Counted from the first letter of the stretch, positions 24,067 to 36,388 are shown. The stretch is 64,000 nucleotides of DNA from Rheum nobile (GCA_027886185.1 WOAB01000142.1:682001-746000); one strand, 5' to 3'. The notes: generated by a model from the sequence alone, not told the origin. Translations and numbers: made by a program.

Positions 24067-24770
24067 AACCTATTGATGAACCGTAACGTTAGTTTAGAAC
24101 TTTTCCAACTTGTACATGACACTGAGTCATTTACGTTATGATACGAATTATAAGGGTCCAAACTAATAACTTTATATCAGTCTGACTGGCCCACCACCAT
24201 TAACCGTAGAAACGACCTTCTTCTCTACTTGAAAGTGGGAACTCTAGGAAAAATGTCAACCTTTAAATGACATTAAACCTAAGGAGAAACGATATTCCTA
24301 AGAATGGATCTAAGGAATAAGTAACAACTCGAAGCTTGCAGAAGTTTGAAAAACCATTAATTACTAAACTTTATACTTTCAAACTTCTTACCTTATACCT
24401 TTAAACCTTAATATATTAAACTTAATAAAAATAATTATTTATAAATTTAGTTTCTCAAACTAGTGATACAATTATCACAAAACTCTTACTAAGATCAAAA
24501 TCACACTTTTAAGGTTACAATCATAACCTTACGTTGATCGCTTATACACACCATTTAAAACCAACTATAGATAACTTTTGAAGTTCAAATAGCTAAATTA
24601 TTAGTTTAAATTAAATTCTAAGAAATAATTAAAAATTTTAAATTTAACATTGAAACTCTCGAACTTCCATTTTAACAGAAAATAGGTTGAAAATAGTTTC
24701 GAAATTATTTTTCGAAAATTCTCAAACCTAACAATAGGCCAAGAATTTTAAAAGCATTGCTCTGATACCA
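24067..24770 (-). other. T2 leader and primer binding site
   Basis: The minus strand of 24759-24770 reads TGGTATCAGAGC, the initiator tRNA-Met site, four bases from the LTR. The ~690-bp leader between it and gag is AT-rich with no ORF. Unlike T1, it shows no acidic pre-gag ORF. Confidence 0.75.
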
Positions 24771-26943
24771 TAATTGTAACACCCCCGACTTACGTCGGTA
24801 GTGCCACATGCCAGTGACCTTAGACGTTACTGTCCGATGTCACCCTAGGCTTTAATCGGAACAATTAATCTTAATTAAACATATTAAATAACGAAAGGTC
24901 AAACAACGGAAGACATTTTTAAATGAAACTCAACCATTTTTATTAAAAGATTTCTCAATAACGATTTACAACAGAGTGAAATTACAACGGAAGACTTTTA
25001 AATTATACAGCGAAAGACTTTAAGAATAAACCTATTACATGACTAGGTTATAAAAATATATATTAAAGTAATACTTAACGACCTTGAAATACCGACACTT
25101 AAATCTGCAACTGCAAGCCTCTTCTTCAATTGGTTACTTCAAGACTTTGGGAACCAACCACTGATGTGCCGTATAAGACGGATGACACCAGCCAACCATG
25201 CAAGGAATAAAACCCGGTTGGTTAGTCTAATGAAAGACTATGCAAGGGTGAAAACAGAATGGTTCTAGTGATCGTAACCGTTTACTATCATTGTCCTTCG
25301 AATAATAACCGAAGGAACGATATATAACCCGGAACTTCCACGGAATGATTAGAATTTAGACATGCACTGAAAAGAAGACTCCAAAGGAATTGAGTCTTAT
25401 GGGAAAATATGACAAATGTTCGGGAACGTTAAAGTTTTCATACAAGCGTTTTAAAAATGACTTGATCATTTGGGTCAACGATCAACCTCACCGCGCAATG
25501 CGAATCCAGATTGGAAAGAAGACTTACTCTAACCGAAGTCCGGACGGTTTCCACGTTGTACTCCTCGCCCGAGGGTATATTAATTATGTGCACAACGACA
25601 CTTATCTTATTTAGTTCCAAAACGTACATTCACGTTAAAGCTTTTAAGGAGTATCATCTCATCACGAGAGATATTTGGGGAATAAATCCCGAGTGTTGGC
25701 ACCAGCTTAGTGCACCACCCCTATATTCGGATAGGAGATGGTCATAACTAGGGAAGGGTGTTAGGGCCTGAACATCCTACGCACCACGGTTATAAAGAAA
25801 CGGCTAGACCTCGCAAGGTATATAGCGTTCCTACGAATACTCGTTCTAACTACATATTTAAGTTCACACATAAAATCCACACCAATACCATCACGGTAAC
25901 AATAGATATAGTAGCGTTGTTTCTAGCAATATATACAACCTATTATAATATCACAATTTAATCACACATTTATAAAATCTGTTCCCAAACGAAAACAACA
26001 CTTCATTCCAATTTAATTAACAATCAAAAGTAATTGATAACTAAATGAAATATGGAATGATAAGCAAGAGCGAACCGCCACTTGCCTTCAGTAGATTCGA
26101 CGATGAATCTAGACGAGATGACTATTGTTGATATCCTTTCCAGGAGAATGGCCTATGCTTCAGATAACTCTAGCAAGGTTACGAGTCCACACGCGATCCA
26201 GCAAATAACGATATAAACTGAAAAAATAATTAATATCAATTAATTTATTTTGACGTACTCAATTAATTAAATTCAATAATTTTTTATGATTTTAATCATA
26301 AAAATGTTGATTGAATTTTTCTAAAGACAGATACGGATAAAAGTGGGTCGAAATTATACCGATTAATCGATCTCGGGTTAAATCTAGACATATATGATAT
26401 TGGGCTTCTCGGCCCAACCTAAGAGCTGACTAGGGGGCCCCTCCTTTCTCCCTCACGCGGAAAGAAATTTCCAATTACAGTGAGCGGCACCGAGCTCGAC
26501 GATGGCGGAAATCGGCGACGGCGGCGACCGAAAATACCGGCGGAGAGAGCGGTGACTCAAAGCGGCGATCGGATTGGGCGGTGCGGCAACGACCCACACC
26601 TCTGGACACGGCGTCACGCAGCAGTGACAGTGGTCGCCCACTCGCTCCTCTGTTTTTCGCATAACAGAGCAAGAATGGAGCAAGGTTTGGGCGGCTCGAC
26701 GATGGCTCAAACGGCGACCGAATAGAGCGTCATTGGTGTCTTTGGAACGCTGGTATTGCAAGGTTCCTCCGACAATGGGTCGACAACGACGACACCGGCG
26801 ACAACTCCGACAACGACCGAGCTAACGAGAGGAGGAGATGGAGGATGAAGATGGTGATAGAGGAGAGCTCGACCTCGGTCCTATTTATAGGGTGAGGAGG
26901 CAGCTCCCCCACTAAATGTGAGGGAGAGCAACCGGTCAGGCTC

Positions 26944-29200
26944 TGTAACACCCCGTAATTTTTAAGAGTATTTTGAATTATTTTTAAATTTTTCTTATGC
27001 CCGTTTTGCTAGACGGATTTAATTCAGTGAGTCTCGGACCTTCTGAAAAGGGGTCTGAGCTCTATAAAATTTTCCGAGCATTATATAATATAGTTGAGGT
27101 GTTTTCGGGGTTAATGTATCGTTAATGTACGAATATATTTAACCCGGAGTTAAGAAATTTAATCCGAACCAAGTTCGGATAAGAATTAACGAAGTCGGCC
27201 ATTAACCGCGACTCACCGCGACCGGCCGCGATCGCGGTTTTACTGAAAACAGAGCTGGCTTCGTCTTCTTCGCGCAAGTGGCTTGGGGGAGATATTTTTG
27301 GGCTCGCAAGTGGCTCTTTTGCCTTGTCCCCTTCTTGTTTCACATGAGGAGGCTCGGATTTGGGCTATAAAAGGAGGTGAAACCCGGAGCTAAGAAGCTC
27401 TTCTTCATCCTCTTCTTTCTTCCTCTTTTTTTCTGTCCACCATTGTTGAGCAAGTTTTGAGCTTTGTTGGGTGAGAATTTGAGATCCCTTTGAGTGTTAG
27501 AAAGGTGCTCTTGAGTGTTGTGAGAAGCTTTGAGGTGTTGGGAGATCGAACCATAGACAAATCGAAGGCAAACAAATCGGTTTGGGTAAGAAATTCTCCA
27601 TGGGAGCTGTCGAGCTTCGCCACTGTCAGGCCACACGAAAACTGCGACTCGCCGCGATCGCGGTATTTGCGTCCGAAGTTGTGTGTCTTGTGGTTTAGCT
27701 TTGGGCTTGGCTCGTTTCCTTTGATTTCTTCTTGTATTCTTTTAGATTCATATATAAGTATATTGAATCTAACTTAGGGTCTTGTTATGGGCCATTTCTT
27801 AGGGATTTATTATCCAAGATTTGCTCCAGTTTCAGATCCAGGAGCCCGTTGTCTCTAAGCTTTGCTTAAGCTTCTGCGGATTTAGGCAAGTGGCGGTTCG
27901 CTCTTGCTCATCATTCCATACTTTCATTAATTATCAATTGTTTGTTGTTAATTAATTTGGGATGATTTCTTGTTTATGTTGGGAACAGTTTTGATCAATT
28001 ATTTGATAAAAGAAGTGCTGTTATAATAGGTTGTATATTGCTAGATACAGCGCTATTATGTTCATAATGGTTTTGTTATGGATTTTAAAGGTGAAATTCA
28101 TATAAAAAGATTATAATAGGTTGCATATACTGTTAGTAGCAACGCTATTTTGATATATATATATATATATATAGATTGTTAGATCTATGATGTTGGCCTT
28201 GATGGCTTTGATTTGATATGATGTTGACTGTGTTGAACTGTTTAGTTAGCACGAGTATTCGTAGGGACGATGGATGGAGGTCCAGTCGTTTCTTGATAAT
28301 TAAATGGAGAAAAGGGCATTGAGACCCTAATACCATTGGTGAGTCATGACTAGCCTCTATACTCGGGTATAGAGGTGGTGTACTTAGCTAGTGTCACAAA
28401 TCTAGGGAGTATTCCCAAGGATCTCTCGTCTCGGGTCGAGCAGATCATAAAAGTTTGTAACGTGATGTGTGTGTGTGTTGACATTTAATAAGATACGTGC
28501 CATGAGTATGCACATAATGAAAATGCCTTGACCTTAATATAAAGTGCCGTATGAGTAAGCACTTATTTAAAATGTTTGGCGAGTATTGCAGCTAGGCGCT
28601 AGTGTAGCTAGAAAAGCTCGTCTTAGTTGTAGATCGCTCGAATGCGATACTGTGATTCTGTGATTGTGTGTATATTATAAATTAAGTTTCCCAACATTTG
28701 TCATTGTTTCCTTTAAGGCTCATTTCATTTGGAGTCTTCTTTTGGGATTAATTGCTGTGAGACTCGATCTCCAGAATCTTCTCTTGTTCATGCTGTTTTA
28801 TATATTCTAGTAGGAGTATGATGGTTGACTAGCGTACTCGGTTATTATTCGAGGAACGATGAGTCTAACCTAATACGACTGCTTTGAACCACTCTGCTTT
28901 GTACCCTTGCGTAGTCTTTCATTAGACTGACCAACCGTTATTTTCCTTGCATGGTTGGCTGGTGTCATCCGTCCGATTCGGCACATCAGGTATGTTGCAG
29001 ATCTAAGAAGGCTAGAACGACTATGAAGATGAACGGTGTTTTGTTTTCGACAAGTTGTTTTGTCGCTTTGTATTTAAAAGATTTCCGCTGTGCTATTTTG
29101 TATTTCTGATGAAATTGGGTCGTTTTAGGAATCGTGTAATTCCGCGACCATGTGGTTTAATAAAAGTTATGATTTTAGTATTATAACTGTGTTTTAAGTT
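26944..29200 (+). repeat. T3 5' LTR, 3' end missing
   Basis: Collinear with 30958-33230, then it diverges after GTGTTTTAAGT. The next ~70 bases match T1's sequence just before gag (GGAATTTGATCGGTAAA-like). Features: TATA at 27365-27373, CCGCGATCGCGG motifs at about 27227 and 27652, conserved block 27885-27907, (AT)n run at about 28154-28173, hairpin block 28912-28989. Confidence 0.9.
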
Positions 29201-29270
29201 AGTATTATAACTTTGTACCCTTGCGTATTATGGAAAATATATTAATACTTGGGATTTGATCGGTAAACAG

Positions 29271-30596
29271 ATGGTGAATACAAGGAATACCATACGCGCT
29301 AGTGCTGGGCCAAGCAATCCAAGGCCAATCATAAGGGACGACCTAAACCGTGTAGAAGAACACGAGTCAATGTCACAGAATAATCCGGGAGGCAATGGCC
29401 AAGCTACGGCCAACGCTCCAGTAGTTTTTGATGCAGCAGCTGTTACAGCTATTCGGGAGATAATGATGCAAGTACTCGCCGAGGCTAGGCAACCTGCCGC
29501 ACCACAGGCACAAGCTGTGCCGATTCCCCCAGTGGTTCCTAGATTTGAGGAGCCAACTGTTTATGTACACAGAGAAGAAGCGGTCAGGAATAGGGGTGAT
29601 TATGGTCGAGTGTTGAAGACCATTACCTCTTTGAGACCTGACCATTATGATGGAAAATGAGAGCCAGTTAGAGCGGCTCATTGGTTTTCCCACATGGAGC
29701 AGTTGTTCCGCAACGTGGATTGCACCGAAGCTGAGAAAGTACAGATCGCTTCTCTTCAGTTAAAAGAAGAAGCTAGCGAATGGTGGAAGAACACTGGGTT
29801 GGCTGATCGAGTTGATTTCAACTGGGCCATGTTCAAGATGAAGATGATGGACCGTTTCTTTTCCCGAGCAATGAGAGACGAGAAGCACAAGGAGTTTATG
29901 CATCCTGAGACGGAGGGATTGAAAGTCGCTGAGCTTGCGACTAAGTTCAATCATTTGTTGCAATACGCTGGGTCGGATGTAACCAGCGAGGAGCAGAAGA
30001 TCTAGCACTTCCATGAGTGGATGGGTCCAGACATTAAGCCACTGATGGTGCGTCACGGATGTTCTACTTTGGAGCAGTACGTGGATGCAGCCTACAAACT
30101 GGAAGTGACTCTAGAGGAGTCAACCAAGAAGAGGAATCACCAGAAGTCAATGCAAGATCAATCTCAGGCGAGCGGATTTAAACGTCCTGCGTCACCGTCT
30201 AACTTTGCTAAGTCAAGCAAGGCAAGGACAGAGTTGACTCAAGGAGGGTCGACACAACGATCGGGTCAGGACCAGAGTCTGATTCGGTGTTACAATTGTG
30301 GTGCCGTTGGGCATAAGAACAGTATGTGTCAGAAGGAAAAGAAGACATGCTTTGGTTGTGGGAAGTTTGGACACTTGCAGAAGTTCTGTTGGCTGGAAAA
30401 GCAAAGAAGATCTGAGTTTCAGCAAGGGTCTGCTATTCAGAGTAACCGGCCTGAGTATAAACCGGTAGAGGCTCCAAGTCCTTCGATGCAGACGACTGTG
30501 CAGAATAAAGGGAAGGCCCCAGTAGCTTCTGGAAGTCATGGTCAACGTCTTTACGTGATACGTGAGGCGGATGGGCCTGATGTTCCATTTGCTTAA
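29271..30596 (+). pseudogene. gag: T3 gag
   Basis: ATG 29271 matches the T1 gag start. A single frame runs to TAA 30596, interrupted by TGA 29658 and TAG 30003 (TGG in T1). Capsid region includes EASEWWKNTG and FFSRAMRDEKHKEF. Zinc knuckles are CYNCGAVGHKNSMC and CFGCGKFGHLQKFC. It is close to T1 gag throughout, so the two families are sisters. Confidence 0.9.
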
Positions 30597-30957
30597 AGCT
30601 TCTACTTTTGTTGTAGGTTGTAGATTTGGGTGTTACCCAGTCTTTTGATTTGAATGGTTGTGTTAGTAAGTTTAAGAACGCAGCAAGGTTGTAAAACTTT
30701 TGTTGTAAATATTCTTGCTAATATAAATATTTGGTTTGAACCAAGCGTTTGTCAGATGTCTCGATTACCATTCAGGGTGAAGTTTGAGACAACTGTGTAG
30801 CAAGGTGGTACCTTTGGTACAAGTTTTGTGCTCCAAGTTAGAAACCGAAGAGGTTACTTGGGAGACTGAGACGGGTGTACTTAGATACTTTCTCTACTTG
30901 TTGTCGGCCTTGATAATGCAAGTTTCGAGGTCGAAACTTAAAATAAGGGGGTAGTAA
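30597..30957 (+). pseudogene. T3 pol remnant, hairpin and polypurine tract
   Basis: Sequence up to ~30793 is a decayed protease start: GTTGTGTTAGTAAGTTTA and TTTGTCAGATGTCTCGATTACCA match T1 near 6160-6280. From ~30805 it matches the end of T1 integrase (GTACCTTTGGTAC, GTTACTTGGGAGAC; T1 ~9363-9420). RT, RNase H and the integrase core are absent. Then come the hairpin AGTTTCGAGGTCGAAACT (30921-30938) and the tract AATAAGGGGGTAGTAA. Confidence 0.85.
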
Positions 30958-33330
30958 TGTAACACCCCGTAATTTTTAAGGGTATTTTGAATTATTTTTA
31001 AATTTTTCTTATGCCCGTTTTGCTAGACGGATTTAATTCAGTGAGTCTCGGACCTTCTGAAAAGGGGTCTGAGCTCTGTAAAATTTTTCGAGCATTATAT
31101 AATACAGTTGAGGTGTTTTCGGGGTTAATGTATCGTTAATGTACGAATATATTTAACCCAGAGTTAAGAAATTTAATCCGAACCAAGTTCGGATAAGAAT
31201 TAACGAAGTCGGCCATTAACCGCGACTCACCGCGACCGGCCGCGATCGCGGTTTCGCTGAAAACAGAGCTGGCTTTGTCTTCTTCGCGCAAGTGGCTTGG
31301 GGGAGATATTTTTGGGCTCGCAAGTGGCTCTTTTGCCTTGTCCCCTTGTCCCCTTCTTGTTTCCCATGAGGAGGCTCGGATTTGGGCTATAAAAGGAGGT
31401 GAAACCCGGAGCTAAGAAGCTCTTCTTCATCCTCTTCTTTCTTCCTCTGTTTTTCTGTCCACCATTGTTGAGCAAGTTTTGAGCTTTGTTGGGTGAGAAT
31501 TCGAGATCCCTTTGAGTGTTAGAAAGGTGCTCTTGAGTGTTGTGAGAAGCTTTGAGGTGTTGGGAGATCGAACCATAGACAAATCGAAGACAAACAAATC
31601 GGTTTGGGTAAGAAATTCTCCATGGGAGCTGTCGAGCTTCGCCACTGTCAGGCCACACGAAAACCGCGACTCGCCGCGATCGCGGTATTTGCGTGCGAAG
31701 TTGTGTGTCTTGTGGTTTAGCTTTGGGCTTGGCTCGTTTCCTTTGATTTCTTCTTATATTCTTTTAGATTCATATATAAGTATATTGAATCTAACTTAGG
31801 GTCTTGTTATGGGCCATTTCTTAGGGATTTATTATCCAAGATTTGCTCTAGTTTCAGATCCAGGAGCCCGTTGTCTCTAAGCTTTGCTTAAGCTTCTGCG
31901 AATTTAGGCAAGTGGCGGTTCGCTCTTGCTCATCATTCCATACTTTCATTAATTATCAATTGTTTGTTGTTAATTAATTTGGGATGATTTCTTGTTTATG
32001 TTGGGAACAGTTTTGATCAATTATTTGATAAAAGAAGTGATGTTATAATAGATTGTATATTGCTAGATACAGCGCTATTATGTTTATAATGGTTTTGTTG
32101 TGGATTTTAAAGGTGAAATTCATATAAAAAGATTATAATAGGTTGCATATACTATTAGTAGCAATGCTATTTTGATATATATATATATAGATTATTAGAT
32201 CTATGATGTTGGCCTTGATGGCTTTGATTTGATATGATGTTGACTGTGTTGAACTGTTTAGTTAGCACGAGTATTCGTATGGACGATGGATGGAGGTCCA
32301 GTCGTTTCTTGATAATTAAATGGAGAAAAGGGCATTGAGACCCTAATACCATTGGTGAGTCATGACTAGCCTCTATACTCGGGTATAGAGGTGGTGCACT
32401 TAGCTAGTGTCACAAATCTAGGGAGTATTCCCAAGGATCTCTCGTCTCGGGACGAGCAGATCATAAAAGTTTGTAACATGATGTGTGTGTGTGTTGACAT
32501 TTAATAAGATACGTGCCATGAGTATCCACATAATGAAAATGCCTTGACCTTAATATAAAGTGCCGTATGAGTAATCACTTATTTAAAATGTTTGGCGTGT
32601 ATTGCAGCTAGGCGCTAGTGCAGCTAGGCGCTAGTGCAGCTAGGAAAGCTCGTCTTAGTTGTAGATCGCTCGAATGCGATACTGTGATTCTGTGATTGTG
32701 TGTATATTATAAATTAAGTTTCCCAACATTTGTCATTGTTTCCTTTAAGGCTCATTTCATTTGGAGTCTTCTTTTGGGATTAATTGCTGTGAGACTCAGT
32801 CTCCAGAATCTTCTCTTGTTCATGCTATTTTATATATTCTAGTAGGAGTATGATGGTTGACTAGCGTACTCGGTTATTATTCGAGGAACGATGAGTCTAA
32901 CCTAATACGACTGCTTCGAACCATTCTGCTTTGTACCCTTGCGTAGTCTTTCATTAGACTGACCAACCGTTATTTTCCTTGGATGGTTGGCTGGTGTCAT
33001 CCGTCCGATTCGGCACATCAGGTATGTTGCAGATCTAAGAATGCTAGAATGACTATGAAGATGAACGGTGTTTTGTTTTCGACAAGTTGTTTTGTCGCTT
33101 TGTATTTAAAAGATTTCCGCTGTGCTATTTTGTATTTCTGATGAAATTGGGTCGTTTTAGGAATCGTGTAATTCCGCGACCATGTGGTTTAATAAAAGTT
33201 ATGATTTTAGTATTGTAACTGTGTTTTAAGTCAGTTATGACGTCGGAAAAGCCTGGGGTGACTTCGGGGTTTACATTCGGGGTCATCGGTAGTAACGCTT
33301 TCAAATGGGGTTAAATTTGGGGGTGTTACA
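30958..33330 (+). repeat. T3 3' LTR
   Basis: 2,373 bp, complete. TATA at 31387-31395, conserved block 31907-31929. The AT run is shorter than in the 5' LTR. A duplicated GCAGCTAGGCGCTAGT unit near 32604-32642 is not in the 5' LTR. Confidence 0.93.
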
Positions 33331-33641
33331 GGCTCCCCCTAACCCGCCGCTCGGAGAAAACACGGAGCAACGGAACGTCGGCCATTGGAAACGATGAGAA
33401 GGCAAACATGCGAATCTCCGCGGCCGCGGATTGGGCGCGATCGTGCTTCATACTCTTTGGTCACGTGTCTCGATCGGCGACATGCTAAATTAAGATTTTT
33501 AGCATTCCCTAATTACTTTATGACCCAAAATCTTACTAACGTATAATATTTCGTTCAAAAATATTATTACAGAGATTACAGAAATTGCCCGTCACGTCTT
33601 TCTTACAAAATTACAGTTTGAGTCTTTTAGGGGTTATTACA

Positions 33642-34230
33642 GGCCCGACCACTCCGATCGCAAATCCTATTCCGACAACCGCCGAGACAAACATCATCAT
33701 CTGTACCCTCGTGGTCGGAATGAGCAAAGGCAGGTGAACTTTTTTCAAGACAGGTCTCAAGACTGGAAAGACGGTCCGACGTTGCCTCCCAGGGTTCAAT
33801 CTTACAACTTCAATGTTTATGTGTCGGAACTCGTCAAAAGTTTCGACAAATATGGAAAAGAAGTAAGATGGCCCCGAAGGAGCGACATATCAGACGTCAA
33901 GAAGGACATGAACAGGTGGTGTGAATTCCATGGTGACCACGGTCACTCGACGGATGAATGCATCGCGCTGCGCAAAGAGGTCGCTAGGTTACTTGCGCAA
34001 GGACTCTTGCGAGATGTGATCTCGGAATGAGACAAAGCCACCATGGAACGACGAGATTAGGTAAAACACGACAAACCCCCATCTCCTATCCATACAAAGA
34101 TCATCAATACTATTTCAGGAGGCTCAGACGTATGTGGAAACACGTACTCCGCAGCAAAAAGGCATGCAAGAGAAAGCAAAAGGGACAAACCCGATGTACT
34201 AGAGTTCAGATGATCCAAGGTCTCTAACCT
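33642..34230 (+). pseudogene. gag: R1 gag, 3' part, after T2
   Basis: Continues the gag interrupted at 18709. It contains SYNFNVYVSELVKSFDKYG and a variant zinc knuckle, CEFHGDHGHSTDEC (CX2HX4HX4C), usual in Tat gag proteins. Stops are TGA 34028 (CGA in R2) and TAG 34058 (CAG in R2), and a frameshift lies near 34205. Confidence 0.85.
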
Positions 34231-34239
34231 CCCAACGGT

Positions 34240-34723
34240 CACCTTTGACGACTCCGACGCTGACGAGTCGGGAGATCATCATGATGGTCTGGTAATCTCT
34301 TTATCTATTGGAAACTGCTTGATACGTAGAATACTAATCGACACAGGAAGTTCGACCAACCTCTTGACCTTAGACGCCCTCAAAGGGATGGGTTTGGGCG
34401 AAGGTGATCTTCTCAAGAAATCAACTCCCTTAGTCGGGTTCAGCGACAAAATCAAGCACACTATCGGCAAAATCGTCCTTACGACATACGTCGGAGGAGT
34501 AAACCATCAGGTAAAATTCCTAGTCCTAGACTGTCCATCTCCATACAACTGCATTCTCGGCATGCCTTGGATACATGCAATGAAGGCGATACCCTCAACG
34601 TACCATCAGACCATCAAGTTCCCTACCAAGTGGGGAGTTCAAGAGATCAAGGGCGACCAAAGGATGGCTAGAGAGTGCTACATCGCCTTCATGAAGAGCG
34701 CAGTCGAACCAAAGATCGCGTAG
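34240..34723 (+). pseudogene. R1 aspartic protease
   Basis: Active-site motif is ILIDTGSSTNLLTLDALK near 34330, with the ILGMPWIHAM flap-side region at ~34555. It cuts the gag-pol polyprotein. TAG at 34721 separates it from RT. R2 has the homologue at 50270-51091. Confidence 0.85.
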
Positions 34724-34768
34724 CAATCACATCTCGACGAAGGACATGGTCGATACATCGAACCAGAG

Positions 34769-36388
34769 ATGGAAAAACTCGATGAGATTGCACTAGATCC
34801 TTCAAAGCCAAACCAAACGGTAAGGGTCGGGTCGGATCTGGATGACTCGACCAGACGACAAATATTGGATTTCCTTCGGTCTATAGCTGACTGCTTTGCG
34901 TGGTCACATGAAGACATGGTCGGAATATCTCCAAACGTCATTACTCATAAATTAAATGTAGATCCATCTTACCCTCCTGTGAAGCAAAAGCGTAGGAAAT
35001 TCTCCCCCGAGCGGAACAAGATCGTCGACGACGAAGTCAAAAGCTTGCTAGAAACGGGAAAAATAAGAGAAGTCGACTACCCCGATTGGCTAGCCAATGT
35101 GGTTGTAGTCCAAAAGAAGAACGGCAAGTGGAGAGTCTGCATCGACTTCACTGACCTTAACAAAGCATGTCCCAAGGATTCCTTCCCACTTCCTCACATC
35201 GACACCATGGTCGACGCGACATCAGGACACGAAATGCTATCCTTCATGGATGCGTTTAGTGGTTACAATCAGATCCTCATGGAACCAGAAGACCAAGAGA
35301 AAACAACATTCGTCACAAATCAAGGTATTTATTGTTACAAAGTGATGCCCTTCGGACTGAAGAATACAGGGGCTACATATCAACGACTAGTCAACAAAAT
35401 GTTCAAAGATCAGATTGGGGACACAATGGAAGTCTACATAGACGACATGCTGGTCAAGTCAAAAAGGAAGAAAGGCCACATCGATCACCTCCACGACGAC
35501 TTTGAGGTACTGAAAAGATATAACATGAAACTAAATCCTATGAAATGCTCTTTAGGAGTGTCGTCGGGAAAATTCTTGGGATACATAGTAACCCAAAGAG
35601 AAATAGAGGCCAACCCAAAACAGGTCAAGGCCATCATCAACCTTCGGTCTCCTCGATGCATCAAAGACGTACAAAAGTTGACAGGTCAGATATCAGCTTT
35701 AAACAAGTTCATTTCGAAGTCATCAAACAAGTGCAAACCTTTCCACAACGCTCTTAGAAAGAACAAGTCCTTCCAATGGATAGAAGAACACGAGACGGCA
35801 TTTCAAGATCTGAAGAAATACCTGGCCAGCCCCCTACTACTAGCAAAACCTAAAGACGACGACCCGCTACTGTTATACCTGGCGGTGTCAGAGTCTGCAG
35901 TGAGCGCAGTGCTGGCCAGAGAAGAAGACGGCAACCAATCACCAATCTATTACATCAGTCGAACATTACTCCCGGTAGAAACAAGGTACTCGTCACTGAT
36001 AAAACTCATCCTAGCATTGGTAACAGCGTCGAATAAACTTAAACCTTATTTCGAATCACATACTATAATTTTTCGCACTAATCATCCTATGAGAGCAATC
36101 ATGAGGAAACCAGAATTCACAAGACGAATGGCCAAGTGGGCCATACACCTCAGTGGTTACGAGATTGAGTATGAGCCTAGGATGGCAATCAAGTCCCAGG
36201 CTTTGGCTGACTTTGTGGCAGATTTTAGCCCGACCTTAGAACATGAAGCCACCAGGGAAGCAACACAATTGCTCGCGACAGAAGAAACAAGTAAATGGGA
36301 GCTCCACACGGACGGAGCATCGAACGCCAGAGGATCAGGACTGGGGGTCGTGCTGAAATCACCACAAGGGGACAAGATAGCCCAAGCC
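34769..36388 (+). CDS. pol: R1 reverse transcriptase and RNase H, N-terminal part
   Basis: About 540 open codons in the gag-protease frame. RT has the WRVCIDFTDLNKACPKDSFP region, YIDDMLVKSK at ~35437 (catalytic aspartates present) and the thumb/connection. RNase H begins at WELHTDGASNARGSGLG, with its first catalytic Asp near 36310. C1 interrupts it right after GDKIAQA. RT itself carries no stop, the best preserved pol segment of R1. Confidence 0.92.

Larger units (their letters stand above)
26944..33330 (+). mobile_element. T3: Tekay-derived gag-only element (TR-GAG type)
   Basis: The element is 6,387 bp with ends TGTAACACCCCG and GGGTGTTACA and a perfect 5-bp duplication GGCTC (26939-26943, 33331-33335). 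The LTRs are nearly identical where they overlap. The 5' LTR has lost its last ~100 bp together with the primer site and leader. Gag is present with two stops. Nearly all pol is deleted: protease remnants join the end of the integrase tail near 30800. It is among the youngest insertions here because it interrupts T2. Confidence 0.93.
18715..33641 (-). mobile_element. T2: Tekay-like non-autonomous gag-only retrotransposon
   Basis: Plus-strand ends are TGTAACACCCCCGAC and GGGGTTATTACA. LTR copies are 18715-20428 and 24775-33641, the latter split by T3. The iMet primer site on the minus strand (24759-24770) next to the right LTR sets the orientation. Minus-strand gag is at 24066-23332; no pol is seen in 20429-23331. 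Target duplication is GGCCA (18710-18714) against GGCCC (33642-33646), one base apart. It sits in R1 gag. Confidence 0.88.
24775..33641 (-). repeat. T2 5' LTR (right), split by T3
   Basis: The LTR lies in 24775-26943 and 33331-33641, about 2.5 kb once T3 is removed. The plus-strand reading starts TGTAACACCCCCGAC and ends GGTTATTACA. It includes the ~800 bp missing from the left LTR. The conserved 23-bp block is at 26064-26086, a hairpin block at about 25180-25240, and a minus-strand TATA near 26880-26890. Confidence 0.85.

Noticed and set aside
25390..25961. Open frames in the T2 right LTR
   Set aside because: Lie in the segment missing from the left LTR; short, no motif, and likely chance.
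27122..27636. Minus-strand ORFs in T3 LTRs repeated at 31227-31658
   Set aside because: Present twice only because the LTR is; frames are antisense to the element and one differs by indels between copies.
28154..28173. AT run in the T3 5' LTR
   Set aside because: Plain microsatellite that differs in length between the LTRs.
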